Below are positions 1-9,125 of a DNA stretch of 58,058 nucleotides, one piece after another. The position numbers and the translations under genes were made by a program. A model generated the notes under the pieces. It was given only the letters and a program-made list of their open reading frames with translations. It was not told the DNA's origin and ran no database searches. Position 1 is the first letter of the stretch. Each line of letters begins with the position of its first letter. The DNA is from Halothiobacillus sp. (GTDB taxonomy: Bacteria; Pseudomonadota; Gammaproteobacteria; Halothiobacillales; Halothiobacillaceae). The stretch is taken from contig NZ_JAQTTX010000014.1 in NCBI RefSeq assembly GCF_028710545.1, positions 1 to 58,058 on the forward strand. The letters run 5' to 3'.

Positions 1-52
1 CCTGTGCCCGAAGAAATGCGGCCTTGTGCGGATCGACCCGAGGTAGCTTCTT

Positions 53-1231
53 ATGACCCAGCAGCACCCCATCGACTGGGGAACGGTGGCCACGCTCAAT
101 GTAGTCTCGATATTCTCGCAACTGGGGCAGTTCGGTATCGGGTTCGTGGTGCTGCCGGTTTGGCTGGCGCAGCACGGGCTCAATGCCACCGAGCTTGGGA
201 TTCTTGTCTCGGCGCAATGGCTGGGCATGTTGTTGGGGCTTGCCATCGCACCCCGGCTGAATGTCCTCTTCGGCCATGCGAAGGTCATTGCCATGGGTTT
301 GCTGGTGGCGATGGTCGCGTTTGCGCTGATGTTGAGCTTGGGGCAATCCGCCTGGCTGCCCGCGGTGGTGCTGATCGGATTGGGCACGGGGCTGCGCTGG
401 ATTGGTCTGGAACCCTGGCTGTACGGGATTGCCCCCACGCAGGGTCGGGGGCGTTTGGTCGGTTTTCACGAGACCATGATCGGGATCGCGCCCATCGTGG
501 CCCCGCTTATGACCAATTGGGTTGGTATTGAAGGGACAGGGCCGTTGGTGCTGGGCTTGGTGTTCACTGGCATGGCCTTTATCCCACTTGCATTTGCAGG
601 CGTGGCGCCGAAGGCCAAGCTGGCGCAGGTCAAGCGCGCCCCGGGTCAGGGCCCGTCGCCGCGCAATTTCATTCTGGCCTTGGGTTTGGCAACCGCGGCC
701 ATTGGTGGTATCACAGAAGCGGCATTCTCGGGCCTGTTCCCCATTTTCGGCGCGGGGCGTGATCTGGGCGCAGACCAGATGGTCAGCCTGTTGACCTATT
801 TCGGGTTGGGCGGGTTGCTGCTGCAATATCTCATGGGCTGGCTTGCCGACCATCGAGGCCTGGTATTCGCGGTGTTGGTGAATGCAGGCATGACCATCCT
901 GATGGCGATTGTGACCAGTTTTCCGCTGGGATTCACCGGTCTTGCCGTCACGTTCTTTGTGATGGGCGGCACGATCACGGGTTATCTGACGTTAGCGATA
1001 GTGGCTTCGACCAAAGCCGGTCACGGGGAGTTGTCGGTCAATGTCCGGCTCATTTCCATGGCCTATACCGCCAGCGCCATTTTCGGGCCGCTGCTTGCGG
1101 GTTTCGCCATGAAATCCTCCACCAGCGAGGCACTGATCTGGCTGGTGGGCGCTCTGGGCGTGACCTTGTGTGGCTACGTGCTGATTCAGTCGCGACGGCG
1201 TGTCTTGCCGGATCGGTTACCCGACGCCTGA
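53..1231 (+). CDS. MFS transporter, drug/metabolite exporter type
   Basis: A 392-residue polytopic inner-membrane protein of the major facilitator superfamily. Hydrophobic segments of about 20 residues recur through the whole length, in line with 12 helices. A basic cytoplasmic stretch near residues 190-210 (APKAKLAQVKRAPGQG) looks like the usual loop between the two six-helix halves. The family moves small solutes using the proton gradient; the substrate cannot be read from the sequence. The ATG at 53 has GAGG about nine bases upstream. The gene faces the aminotransferase that follows, 55 bases away. A link to the polyamine genes is positional only. Confidence 0.85.
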   Translation: MTQQHPIDWGTVATLNVVSIFSQLGQFGIGFVVLPVWLAQHGLNATELGILVSAQWLGMLLGLAIAPRLNVLFGHAKVIAMGLLVAMVAFALMLSLGQSAWLPAVVLIGLGTGLRWIGLEPWLYGIAPTQGRGRLVGFHETMIGIAPIVAPLMTNWVGIEGTGPLVLGLVFTGMAFIPLAFAGVAPKAKLAQVKRAPGQGPSPRNFILALGLATAAIGGITEAAFSGLFPIFGAGRDLGADQMVSLLTYFGLGGLLLQYLMGWLADHRGLVFAVLVNAGMTILMAIVTSFPLGFTGLAVTFFVMGGTITGYLTLAIVASTKAGHGELSVNVRLISMAYTASAIFGPLLAGFAMKSSTSEALIWLVGALGVTLCGYVLIQSRRRVLPDRLPDA

Positions 1232-1286
1232 GTGCCGTTGAGCGTCATTCGTCGCGGGATGTGATGACGTTTGCTGATCGCATCGG

Positions 1287-2669
1287 TTAGTTTGCCGTCA
1301 ACGTCGTCAGGCAGTCGTCGAGCACCGTGAGCAGTGTGTCGATATCCGCCGGACGTGTTTCGGGACAGACCAGCATCATGTTGTGGAACGGGGTCAGCAG
1401 CACGCCGCGATTGAGCAGGTAGAGGTGGATGGCATGTTCCAGTTCGTCCTGCTGTGCTGCGCGCGCTTCTCGGGCATTGACCGGAGCGGTCGGGCAGAAC
1501 TGCAATTCAAGTCGTGCGCCGATCCGGGTGATGCACCACGGCAGGGCATGACGTTCCAGCAAGGCAGTCAATCCTTGTTCGAGGGTCGCGGCCAGCGTCA
1601 GCATGTGTTCGTAGGCCGCGGGTGTGGCGACCTCGGTGAGTGTGGCATGCAGGGCCGCGAGGGTCAACATGTTGCCGGACAAGGTCGTGCCGATACCGGA
1701 GTGACCGGGTGGCGCCGCGTCCTTGGCCGCTTGCATGCGTTTGGCCAATGCCGCGCCAAAGCCGTAGGCCGCCGCGGGCAATCCGCCGGCAATCGGTTTG
1801 CCGAAGACGATGAAATCCGGCTCGACACCGGCATTGCGCGCCCAGCCGCCGCGTCCACTGGAAATGGTGTGGGTCTCGTCCAGAATCAGCAGTGTGCCAT
1901 ACCGCGCGGTCAGTTCGCGTAGGCTGGCGATGAACCCGGGCTGGGCCGGAACCATGCCGCAGTTGGTGAGCGCGGGTTCGGTGAGCAGGCAGGCGATTTC
2001 CCCGGTGGCGAGTTCGCGTTCTACAGCCGCCAGATCGTTGAAATCCACCGCCACGGTATTAAGGCCGAGATCGACCGTTTGCCCGAGTAAGCTGGCCCTG
2101 CTGACGGTTTGGTTGACCGTCTTCCCATCCTCGATCACACAATCAACCAGGGTGTCGTCCACCGTGCCGTGATAGCACCCATCGAATACCAGCAGTTTGG
2201 TTCGCCCGGTGACCGCCCGCGCCCAACGCAGCACAAAGCGGTTGGCGTCGGTCGCGGTGGTCGCCAGTTGCCAGTAGGGCAGGCCGAACTGATCGGCCAG
2301 CGCCGCACCGACATCCGGTGTGTTTACACCGGGCAGCATGGTGGTGAAGCCGCGCCGCGCCTGTGCTTGCAGCGCGCGGGCCACTGGTTCTGGGCTATGA
2401 CCGAACATCGCCCCGGTATCGCCGAGGCAAAAATCCGTGTAATCGATACCGTCAGCACAGGTGAAGTGCGCACCCTGTGCTTCACGCACGAACAGGGGCG
2501 TGGGGGTGCCCCAGTCGTTCATCCAGTGCATGGGCACGCCGTACAGGAAATGTTTGTGCGCTTCCTCGGCCAGTCGCACCGACGTGGGATGCCGTTGCAG
2601 GAATTGCTGGCGCTCGCTTTTCAGCAGGCGTTCGGCATGGGCAATCAGGGCGTCGTTGGTCGAATGCAT
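1287..2669 (-). CDS. Class III PLP-dependent aminotransferase
   Basis: A 460-residue fold-type I, class III aminotransferase. The pyridoxal-phosphate lysine is probably K291 in VFGKPIAGG, and the cofactor-binding aspartate is D264 in LILDETHT. The body resembles the glutamate-1-semialdehyde aminomutase branch, so the substrate is not certain. An omega-amino or polyamine-derived substrate is inferred from the agmatinase that is divergently placed 221 bases away and from the putrescine genes beyond. The ATG at 2669 has an AAAGG-like ribosome site. It is one of four class III aminotransferases in the first 25 kb, and the only one standing alone. Confidence 0.85.
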   Translation of the reverse strand: MHSTNDALIAHAERLLKSERQQFLQRHPTSVRLAEEAHKHFLYGVPMHWMNDWGTPTPLFVREAQGAHFTCADGIDYTDFCLGDTGAMFGHSPEPVARALQAQARRGFTTMLPGVNTPDVGAALADQFGLPYWQLATTATDANRFVLRWARAVTGRTKLLVFDGCYHGTVDDTLVDCVIEDGKTVNQTVSRASLLGQTVDLGLNTVAVDFNDLAAVERELATGEIACLLTEPALTNCGMVPAQPGFIASLRELTARYGTLLILDETHTISSGRGGWARNAGVEPDFIVFGKPIAGGLPAAAYGFGAALAKRMQAAKDAAPPGHSGIGTTLSGNMLTLAALHATLTEVATPAAYEHMLTLAATLEQGLTALLERHALPWCITRIGARLELQFCPTAPVNAREARAAQQDELEHAIHLYLLNRGVLLTPFHNMMLVCPETRPADIDTLLTVLDDCLTTLTAN

Positions 2670-2726
2670 GTCGGGCCTTTATCGGGGGCAAATGGCCCCA
2701 TCTATTTGTGCAAAATGGCCCTGTCG

Positions 2727-2737
2727 ATTGGACCAAT
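2727..2737. promoter_or_regulatory. Palindrome in the divergent aminotransferase/agmatinase promoter
   Basis: ATTGGACCAAT, an inverted repeat with five-base arms around one base, sits in the middle of the 221-base divergent region 2670-2890. A second small dyad, GGGGC-aaatg-GCCCC (2685-2699), lies in the presumed leader of the leftward aminotransferase. No strong promoter can be called. The palindrome is a candidate operator, possibly for the MocR-type regulator encoded at 5177-6673, but no second copy was seen in front of other genes. Confidence 0.35.
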
Positions 2738-2890
2738 GTCTGGGTTAGTATCCTACCGAAATCAACGCGCTTGATAATAAATTTTTGATAAAAACCCTGT
2801 TCGACGCCGTTCGGACAGGGTGGGAAAAAAGTGTGCCGCATAAGCGGTAGCGCGTGCGCTATTTGTGATTGATCTGAATGGAGTGACGCC

Positions 2891-3841
2891 ATGAATCATA
2901 CGTTTGCCTATTTGTCTGCCGGCGGGTTCCTCGGGTTGCCGATTACGCCGGATGCGCCGCCCTCCTCCGAGTCGGGCAAACCCTTTGCCATGGCCGGTGT
3001 AACCTGGGATTGCAGCGTGACCAATCACCCCGGTTCGCGACTCGGGCCCGGCGCGATTCGTCAGGCCAGCCGGATGCTGTGTGATGCGACCCACCCGCTG
3101 TTCGATACCTCGCCGCTGGATGAACTGGTCGATCTGGGCGATTTGCTGCTTCCCAACACGAGTCTGGAAACCATGCGCGCTGCGTTGATGCCGCAGGTAA
3201 ACGCACTGCTGGATCGGCATGAAATGGTCTGGCTCGGCGGTGACCATTCGATCACCTTGCCGTTGTTGCGTGCCTATCGTGCGCATTTCGGCCAGCCGTT
3301 GGCCTGCATCCATTTCGATGCGCACTGCGATACCTGGACGGACCATTTCGGCGAGCCTTCAGGGCATGGCACCTGGGTGTATGAGGCCTTCAAAGAAGGG
3401 CTGGTCATACCGGAAGCCTTTGTTCAGGTTGGCATTCGTTCATCTGGCGTGCGCGAGGCGCGCGAATTCGTCAACGATCAGGGCGGTCGCATTTATACCG
3501 CCCGCGAATTACGTGGCCGCGATGGTGCCGGTTTGCAGGATGTCATCGATGAGGTGCGGGCACGTCTGGCGCAGAACGGAAATCCGCCGGTCTATCTGTC
3601 CTTCGATATCGATGTCTTCGATCCGGCCTTCGCGCCGGGTACGGGCACGCCGGAGCCGGGCGGCCTGACCACCGCGCAGGCCATGACCCTGCTGGAGGGC
3701 TGGCACGATCTTAATTGGGTGGGCATGGATCTTGTCGAAGTCGCCCCGCCGTACGATCACGCCGAGCTGACCAGCAATGCCGCATCGACCATGATCTGGA
3801 CCTGGCTCTGCGGTCGTCTGGCCGCGCGCGCCTCAACTTGA
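2891..3841 (+). CDS. speB: Agmatinase (ureohydrolase family)
   Basis: A 316-residue member of the arginase/agmatinase family, which hydrolyses a guanidino group at a two-manganese centre. All metal-ligand signatures are present in order: GGDHS at 116-120, DAHCD at 143-147 and SFDIDVFDPA at 237-246, followed by the GTGTPEPGG stretch. The role inferred from context is agmatine to putrescine plus urea. The next gene, 12 bases downstream, encodes a PuuB-type oxidase, and putrescine genes follow. Related ureohydrolases act on guanidinobutyrate or other guanidino acids, and the motifs alone do not exclude that. The start at 2891 has GGAGTGACGCC just upstream. Confidence 0.88.
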   Translation: MNHTFAYLSAGGFLGLPITPDAPPSSESGKPFAMAGVTWDCSVTNHPGSRLGPGAIRQASRMLCDATHPLFDTSPLDELVDLGDLLLPNTSLETMRAALMPQVNALLDRHEMVWLGGDHSITLPLLRAYRAHFGQPLACIHFDAHCDTWTDHFGEPSGHGTWVYEAFKEGLVIPEAFVQVGIRSSGVREAREFVNDQGGRIYTARELRGRDGAGLQDVIDEVRARLAQNGNPPVYLSFDIDVFDPAFAPGTGTPEPGGLTTAQAMTLLEGWHDLNWVGMDLVEVAPPYDHAELTSNAASTMIWTWLCGRLAARAST

Positions 3842-3853
3842 ACGGAATCCACT

Positions 3854-5161
3854 ATGCTCGCCTGCGAACAAAAACTGATTCAGAACGCCTATTACACCGC
3901 CAGTGCCAACGCTCATCCGGGCTACCCGCCACTGGATGGCGATGCCGCAGCGGATGTGTGCATTGTCGGTGGGGGGCTCGCCGGGTTGTCTGCGGCCATC
4001 GAGCTGGCGGATCGCGGCTATTCGGTCATCGTGCTGGAAGCCCAAACCGTCGGTTGGGGCGCAAGTGGCCGCAACGGCGGGCAGATCATCTCGGGCCTCG
4101 CCTGCGATCAATCGGTAATCGAAAAGGCATTGGGGCTTGAAGCCGCTCAACAGGCATGGGATATCACCATCGAGGCGCTCGATTTGGTGCGCGAACGAGT
4201 CAAGCGGTTCGATATTGACTGCGATCTTGTCGATGGTTTTCTCGGTGTGGCCGTCGGCAAGCGCAAAGGCGCCGCCCTGCGAGACTGGTTTGAGACCATG
4301 GCGCAGCGTTACCACTACGATTCTGACGCCGAATTAATCGAACCGGATGCCCTGAATCAGTGGATCGATAGTCCGCGCTTTCATAGCGGCTATTACGATC
4401 GTCGTTCGGGGCATCTGCATCCGCTCAACTACACGCTGGGCCTGGCGCGCGCGGCGCACAGTCTGGGTGTGCGGATCTGCGAACACACACCGGTGCGCAC
4501 GATGACCAGGGGCGAGCCTGCCGTGCTGAATACGGACAAGGGCAGCGTCACGGCGCGTTATGTCGTACTGGCGGGTAACATGTACCTACCCGAAGTATCA
4601 CCGAAATTGGCGCCTTCGCTCGCAAGTCGAATCATGCCCGTGGGTACCTATATCGTCGGCACCGAACCCTTGGACCCGGAATTGGTTTCACGCCTGATTC
4701 CCACCAAGTCAGCGGTTTGCGATACCAATGTCGTGCTCGATTACTTCCGGTTCTCCGCGGACAACCGGATGTTGTTTGGCGGCCGGGTCAGCTACAGCAC
4801 CATGACGCCGCCCAACCTCAAGCAAGACATGCACAAGCGGATGCAGCAGGTTTTCCCCCAGCTGGCAGATGCCAAGGTGGAATACGCCTGGGGCGGGTTT
4901 GTGGACATCACCATGAACCGAGCGCCGGACTTCGGCCGAATAGCGCCGAACGTGTTCTATCTGCAAGGTTTCTCCGGTCATGGCGTGGCGCTCACCGGCA
5001 TGGCGGGCAAGCTCGTCGCCGAAGCCATCAGCGGTCAGGCGGAGCGACTCGATCTGATGGCGCGCATTCCGCACCACGATTTTTTCGGCGGCAAGCTGTT
5101 GCGAACACCAGCGCTCGTTCTAGGCATGGCGTGGTATCGACTGCGCGACGCGCTGGGTTAA
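3854..5161 (+). CDS. puuB: FAD-dependent oxidoreductase, gamma-glutamylputrescine oxidase type
   Basis: A 435-residue DAO-fold flavoprotein. The FAD-binding GGGLAG lies at residues 39-44 after a strand (ADVCIVGG), and the SGRNGGQI motif typical of the PuuB/OrdL group follows near residue 75. In the known family, gamma-glutamylputrescine is oxidised to gamma-glutamyl-aminobutyraldehyde, giving ammonia and peroxide. It is co-directional with and 12 bases behind speB, so the two are probably co-transcribed. The partners puuA, puuC and puuD are all in the window. It ends 15 bases from the convergent MocR regulator gene, with no terminator hairpin seen between them. Confidence 0.88.
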   Translation: MLACEQKLIQNAYYTASANAHPGYPPLDGDAAADVCIVGGGLAGLSAAIELADRGYSVIVLEAQTVGWGASGRNGGQIISGLACDQSVIEKALGLEAAQQAWDITIEALDLVRERVKRFDIDCDLVDGFLGVAVGKRKGAALRDWFETMAQRYHYDSDAELIEPDALNQWIDSPRFHSGYYDRRSGHLHPLNYTLGLARAAHSLGVRICEHTPVRTMTRGEPAVLNTDKGSVTARYVVLAGNMYLPEVSPKLAPSLASRIMPVGTYIVGTEPLDPELVSRLIPTKSAVCDTNVVLDYFRFSADNRMLFGGRVSYSTMTPPNLKQDMHKRMQQVFPQLADAKVEYAWGGFVDITMNRAPDFGRIAPNVFYLQGFSGHGVALTGMAGKLVAEAISGQAERLDLMARIPHHDFFGGKLLRTPALVLGMAWYRLRDALG

Positions 5162-5176
5162 ACGCGCCGCACTACA

Positions 5177-6673
5177 TTAATTGCTCAATGCCGCCTGAAT
5201 CACATCGGCAAGGATGCGGCCATAGGTCGTGATGCGATCCGTGGCGGCATAGGCATAGCCGATAATCAGCCCTTTCTCGCGCTTGTCTCCCACGCTGTAA
5301 TGGGATAACGGATAAACGCGCAGGCCTTGTTCTGCGGCCAATTCGGCAACGCGCACATCGTCACAGGTCGGGGGGAGTTCCACCACCAGATGCAGTCCGG
5401 AGCCAGCGGGCGGCAGGCGAGCGCCGACGTTGGTCACAGGAGCCAATGCTTTTTGCAGCAGGTAGCGCCGTTCCTTGTACAGTTGCCGTAGTCGGCGGAT
5501 ATGCGTTGAGAAATGGCCTTCTTCGATAAAGTCGGCCAACGCCGCCTGAATCACGACCTGACCGGGGCGTTGCAGTTCATACAGCCCGCGCTTGAAGCGT
5601 TCCGCCAAATCGGGCGGCACCACGATGTAACCCAGTTTGATGCCGGGATACATCACCTTGGAAAAGGTACCCATATAGAGCACGCAGCCGCTTTGATCCA
5701 TGCCTTGCAGTGAGGAGAGCGGCCGTCCCTCGAAGCGAAATTCGCTGTCGTAATCATCTTCGAGAATCCAGGCTCCTCGGCTGGCAGCGTAATCCAGAAG
5801 CAGGCGACGACGTCCATAACTCATGGCAACGCCCTTGGGGTATTGGTGGGATGGCGTGGTATAGATCAGACGCGGTGGATTTCGAAAATCGGTGTTACTT
5901 GGTGCCATTCCTTCATCATCCACGGCAACAGGGTGAAGTGTCAGGCCGTTGACCTCCAGAACGCGTCGCGCGCCCCAGTAGCAGGGATTCTCAACCCATA
6001 CGCGGTCCCCGTAATCGGTGAGCATGCGGGCGCACAGGTCGATGGATTGCTGTGTGCCCGAGGTGATCAGCACCTGTTCCACCGTCAAGTTGACGGTGCG
6101 GGACATGCGCAGATAGTTGGCAATGGCGTGCCGGAGCGGCAAATGGCCACCGGCATGGCCATAGTCCAGAAAGGCGGGCTGCGGATCGCGCCATTGGCGG
6201 TTGAGCAGGCGGCGCCAGATCTGGGTCGGGAAGGCGGAGAAATCATCCTCCCCGGGCGTAAAAGGCTGCACTTCATAACTGGGTTGATCCGACGGCCCTG
6301 CCGCGATAGTGCCCCGTTTGGAGAGACTGGTTGTATTCCTTGCCGTTTCGGTTTGCGGTGTCGCGCCGGATTCCTGTGTTGTGACAAAGCTCTCCGGTAA
6401 CGTGGCGGCAACGCGGGTACCACTACCGATCTGCGACACGACATAACCTTCTTCATGTAGTTGTTCGAATGCGGCCAGCAGCGTGTTTCGGGACAGGCCG
6501 AGTTCTTCCGCCAGGCTGCGTGTGGACGGCAATCGGGCGCCGGGCGTGAGATGCTGCGTGGCAATGGCGCGCCTTATGGCTTCGTAGACACGGCGATGTG
6601 TCGGCATCCGGGGCGGGAATCGCCCTTGTTTGAGCTCGGTGAGCAACCATTCCGAAATGGTTAAAGATTCCAC
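5177..6673 (-). CDS. MocR-type regulator (GntR winged helix fused to aminotransferase fold)
   Basis: A 498-residue two-domain regulator. Residues 25-90 form a GntR-type winged helix (LPSTRSLAEELGLSRNTL). After a linker of about 60 residues, residues 145-495 form a fold-type I aminotransferase domain with the PLP lysine K339 in GTFSKVMYPG. Members of this family (GabR, PdxR, TauR) use PLP and an amine or amino acid as signal. It is transcribed away from puuD across a 248-base, AT-rich region holding a long inverted repeat. The likely role is control of the putrescine genes in response to an amine such as putrescine or GABA; that role is inferred from position. Confidence 0.9.
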   Translation of the reverse strand: MESLTISEWLLTELKQGRFPPRMPTHRRVYEAIRRAIATQHLTPGARLPSTRSLAEELGLSRNTLLAAFEQLHEEGYVVSQIGSGTRVAATLPESFVTTQESGATPQTETARNTTSLSKRGTIAAGPSDQPSYEVQPFTPGEDDFSAFPTQIWRRLLNRQWRDPQPAFLDYGHAGGHLPLRHAIANYLRMSRTVNLTVEQVLITSGTQQSIDLCARMLTDYGDRVWVENPCYWGARRVLEVNGLTLHPVAVDDEGMAPSNTDFRNPPRLIYTTPSHQYPKGVAMSYGRRRLLLDYAASRGAWILEDDYDSEFRFEGRPLSSLQGMDQSGCVLYMGTFSKVMYPGIKLGYIVVPPDLAERFKRGLYELQRPGQVVIQAALADFIEEGHFSTHIRRLRQLYKERRYLLQKALAPVTNVGARLPPAGSGLHLVVELPPTCDDVRVAELAAEQGLRVYPLSHYSVGDKREKGLIIGYAYAATDRITTYGRILADVIQAALSN

Positions 6674-6787
6674 GGCCCGTCTCCTCGTTTAAAGTGGTTC
6701 CATGCAGAACAAGCAAATGGCTCTTGTTGGTTTGCCTTTCTGGGTTAAGAATAAACCCATTATAGATGTTTATGTGAAAATTATTTG

Positions 6788-6828
6788 AAAAATAAACACA
6801 TATATTATTGATTTATATGTTTATTTTT
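6788..6828. promoter_or_regulatory. Long inverted repeat in the mocR/puuD divergent promoter
   Basis: The right arm TATATGTTTATTTTT (6814-6828) is matched by an inverted left arm beginning AAAAATAAACA (6788-6798), with a two-base offset (ac) inside the arm. A further direct copy of ATGTTTAT lies at 6766-6773, giving three copies of the half-site. The stretch 6751-6840 is far more AT-rich than anything around it. It is a plausible operator and promoter region for the MocR regulator and for puuD. The rest of 6674-6921 shows nothing else clear. Confidence 0.5.
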
Positions 6829-6921
6829 AGAATATGATCTTTTGGTTTGCTTTGGTGCACACAAGGTACCATTAGACGCTTAGAATGACCGGTCAGTACC
6901 AATTAAGAGAGTGTCGGATAA

Positions 6922-7689
6922 ATGATTTACCGCAGTAAACCGGTTGTTCTGATGGCCGCGGATATGAGACAAATCGACGGTCAAACATTTCATGCCGTCG
7001 GTCATAAGTATGTTGCGGCGGTTGCCGGGGCGGCGCAAGCGGTGCCGCTGGCGATCCCTGCGCTGGGTTCGGACAGTGAACTTGAAGCCTTGATTGCATT
7101 GGCCGATGGCATCCTGTTGCCGGGCGCGGTATCCAATGTGCACCCATCCCATTTTGATGAAGACGTGCTGGACCCATCCCTGCCGCTTGATCCGGCGCGT
7201 GACAGCACGACCCTACGGTTAATCAAAGCGGCCGTGGCGGCGGGCGTTCCCCTGTTGGGGATTTGTCGCGGGTTCCAGGAAATCAACGTGGCGTTTGGCG
7301 GCAGCCTGTACCAGGCCGTTCATGACACCGAAGGATTTGCCGATCATCGGGAAGTCGATAGCACGCTGCCGGAAGCGCAGTATGGCCCCCGGCACCTGGT
7401 TTCGACCGTGCCCGGCGGTCTGCTGGCCGGGATTACGGGATGCGGCGAGTTCATGGTCAATTCGCTGCACGGCCAGGGCATCGCGCGGCTTGGCTCGGGA
7501 TTGGTCGCCGAGGCTTATGCACCCGACGGGCTGATCGAGGCGATCCGTATTTCCGATGCGAAAGCATTCGCGCTGGCGGTGCAGTGGCACCCGGAATGGG
7601 ATGTACTGAACAACCCGCCTTACTTGTCGATATTTCGCGCTTTTGGCACAGCCTGTCGTGAACGCGCTGCGTCACGCGGTGCCGAGTGA
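6922..7689 (+). CDS. puuD: Gamma-glutamyl-gamma-aminobutyrate hydrolase
   Basis: A 255-residue class I glutamine-amidotransferase-like hydrolase. The nucleophile C115 sits in LGICRGFQE, and the histidine and glutamate of the triad are H223 and E225 in QWHPEWD. In the Puu pathway it cleaves gamma-glutamyl-GABA into glutamate and GABA. It is the first gene of a rightward run, puuD-puuA-aminotransferase, with 25 bases to the next start. The ATG at 6922 has only a weak purine-rich site upstream; a start at residue 11 or 15 is possible but would remove conserved N-terminal sequence. Confidence 0.9.
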   Translation: MIYRSKPVVLMAADMRQIDGQTFHAVGHKYVAAVAGAAQAVPLAIPALGSDSELEALIALADGILLPGAVSNVHPSHFDEDVLDPSLPLDPARDSTTLRLIKAAVAAGVPLLGICRGFQEINVAFGGSLYQAVHDTEGFADHREVDSTLPEAQYGPRHLVSTVPGGLLAGITGCGEFMVNSLHGQGIARLGSGLVAEAYAPDGLIEAIRISDAKAFALAVQWHPEWDVLNNPPYLSIFRAFGTACRERAASRGAE

Positions 7690-7714
7690 TAAAACGGATA
7701 AAACGGAGAACGAT

Positions 7715-9085
7715 ATGATTGAGCGTAAAGACTTTTCTCACAAGGATATGGACCAGTGGCTGGCCGCTCACAATGTCACGGAAATCGAGTGTCTTGTTCC
7801 CGATCTCACTGGCGTGGCGCGCGGCAAGATCCTACCGCGGGAAAAATTCACCGCTGAGCGTGCCATGCGTCTCCCCGAAGCGGTTCTGGGTGTGACGGTG
7901 ACCGGTGAATCACCTGAAAACCGGCCGGCTTACGACAATGTGTTCGGCTTTACCGACAAGGACATGGTGCTGGTTCCCGACCCCGGTACGGTTCGTTTGG
8001 TGCCCTGGGCGGTTGATCCCACGGCCCAGGTGATCATGGATTGCCTGTTCCACGATGGCACCCCGGTGGACTTTGCGCCACGCAATGTGTTGCGCAAGGT
8101 AACCGAGCTGTACAAAAGCATGGGCTGGTCGCCGATTGTGGCCCCCGAGCTGGAGTTTTACCTGCTGGCGCGAAATACCGATCCCAACCAACCGCTGGTG
8201 CCGCCGATCGGCCGCAGTGGCCGCGCTGAAACCAGCCGTCAGTTGTACAGCATCGATGCGGTGAATGAATTCGATCCGCTGTTCGAGGAAATCTACGAGT
8301 ACTGCGACATCATGGGGCTGGAACTCGATACGCTGATTCACGAGTTCGGTGCCGGGCAGATGGAAATCAATTTCCTGCACGACGACCCCATGGTTCTTGC
8401 CGACAAGGTGTTCTTCTTCAAGCGCACGCTGCGCGAAGCGGCACTGCGTCACAACATGTATGCCACCTTCATGGCCAAGCCGATGGCCAACGAGCCCGGC
8501 TCGGCAATGCATATCCATCAGAGCGTGCTCGATACCGGAACCGGCCAGAATATTTTCAGCAATCCGGATGGTAGCGAATCCCCGTTGTTCCTGAATTACA
8601 TCGCGGGCCTGCAAAAATACCTGCCCTCAGCCATGGCGTTGCTTGCCCCTTACGTGAATTCGTACCGCCGCATCGTGCGCGGTGGCGCCGCCCCCATCAA
8701 CATCGAATGGGGTTACGACAACCGTACCGTCGGTATCCGGGTGCCCCATTCCGGGCCGGAAGCGCGCCGCGTCGAGAACCGGGTCGTGGGTGCCGATGCC
8801 AACCCTTATCTGGCTATGGCGGTCACGCTTGCCTGTGGTTATCTCGGCATTGTCGAGAAATTACAGCCAAGCGACGTGACAACCGGCAGTGCCTATGACT
8901 CGAACTATCAATTGCCCCGAGAGCTTTCGGAGGCTCTGCGCCAATTGGATGCATCCAAACCGCTGCGTGAAGTGCTAGGCGACAGCTTTATCGATGTTTA
9001 TGTGGCGGTTAAAGAAACCGAATACGAAGAATTCATGCGTGTCATCAGCCCGTGGGAACGCGAGCATCTGTTGATGCACGTTTGA
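7715..9085 (+). CDS. puuA: Gamma-glutamylputrescine synthetase (glutamine synthetase family)
   Basis: A 456-residue glutamine-synthetase-fold enzyme. The N-terminal beta-grasp part (VTEIECLVPDLTGVARGK) is followed by the catalytic barrel, with metal-ligand motifs such as APELEFYL and GAGQMEINF. The expected reaction joins glutamate to putrescine using ATP. The start at 7715 is chosen because GGAG lies seven bases upstream; the frame stays open to 7643, but that extension would overlap puuD. The next gene, an aminotransferase, follows within about 40 bases. A second, divergent paralogue lies at 19500, so one may use a different amine. Confidence 0.87.
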   Translation: MIERKDFSHKDMDQWLAAHNVTEIECLVPDLTGVARGKILPREKFTAERAMRLPEAVLGVTVTGESPENRPAYDNVFGFTDKDMVLVPDPGTVRLVPWAVDPTAQVIMDCLFHDGTPVDFAPRNVLRKVTELYKSMGWSPIVAPELEFYLLARNTDPNQPLVPPIGRSGRAETSRQLYSIDAVNEFDPLFEEIYEYCDIMGLELDTLIHEFGAGQMEINFLHDDPMVLADKVFFFKRTLREAALRHNMYATFMAKPMANEPGSAMHIHQSVLDTGTGQNIFSNPDGSESPLFLNYIAGLQKYLPSAMALLAPYVNSYRRIVRGGAAPINIEWGYDNRTVGIRVPHSGPEARRVENRVVGADANPYLAMAVTLACGYLGIVEKLQPSDVTTGSAYDSNYQLPRELSEALRQLDASKPLREVLGDSFIDVYVAVKETEYEEFMRVISPWEREHLLMHV

Positions 9086-9125
9086 TTTGAACAAAATGAA
9101 ACAGAATCAAAACGAGGAGAACACC

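Noticed and set aside
2..46. Short open stretch ending at TAG 44-46, possibly the end of an upstream gene
   Set aside because: Only 14 codons are visible and the sequence fits no family; open by chance is just as likely.
1232..1286. CGTCAT...ATGACG dyad between the MFS gene and the aminotransferase gene as a terminator
   Set aside because: Six-base arms with a wide gap and no T-run; too weak to call.
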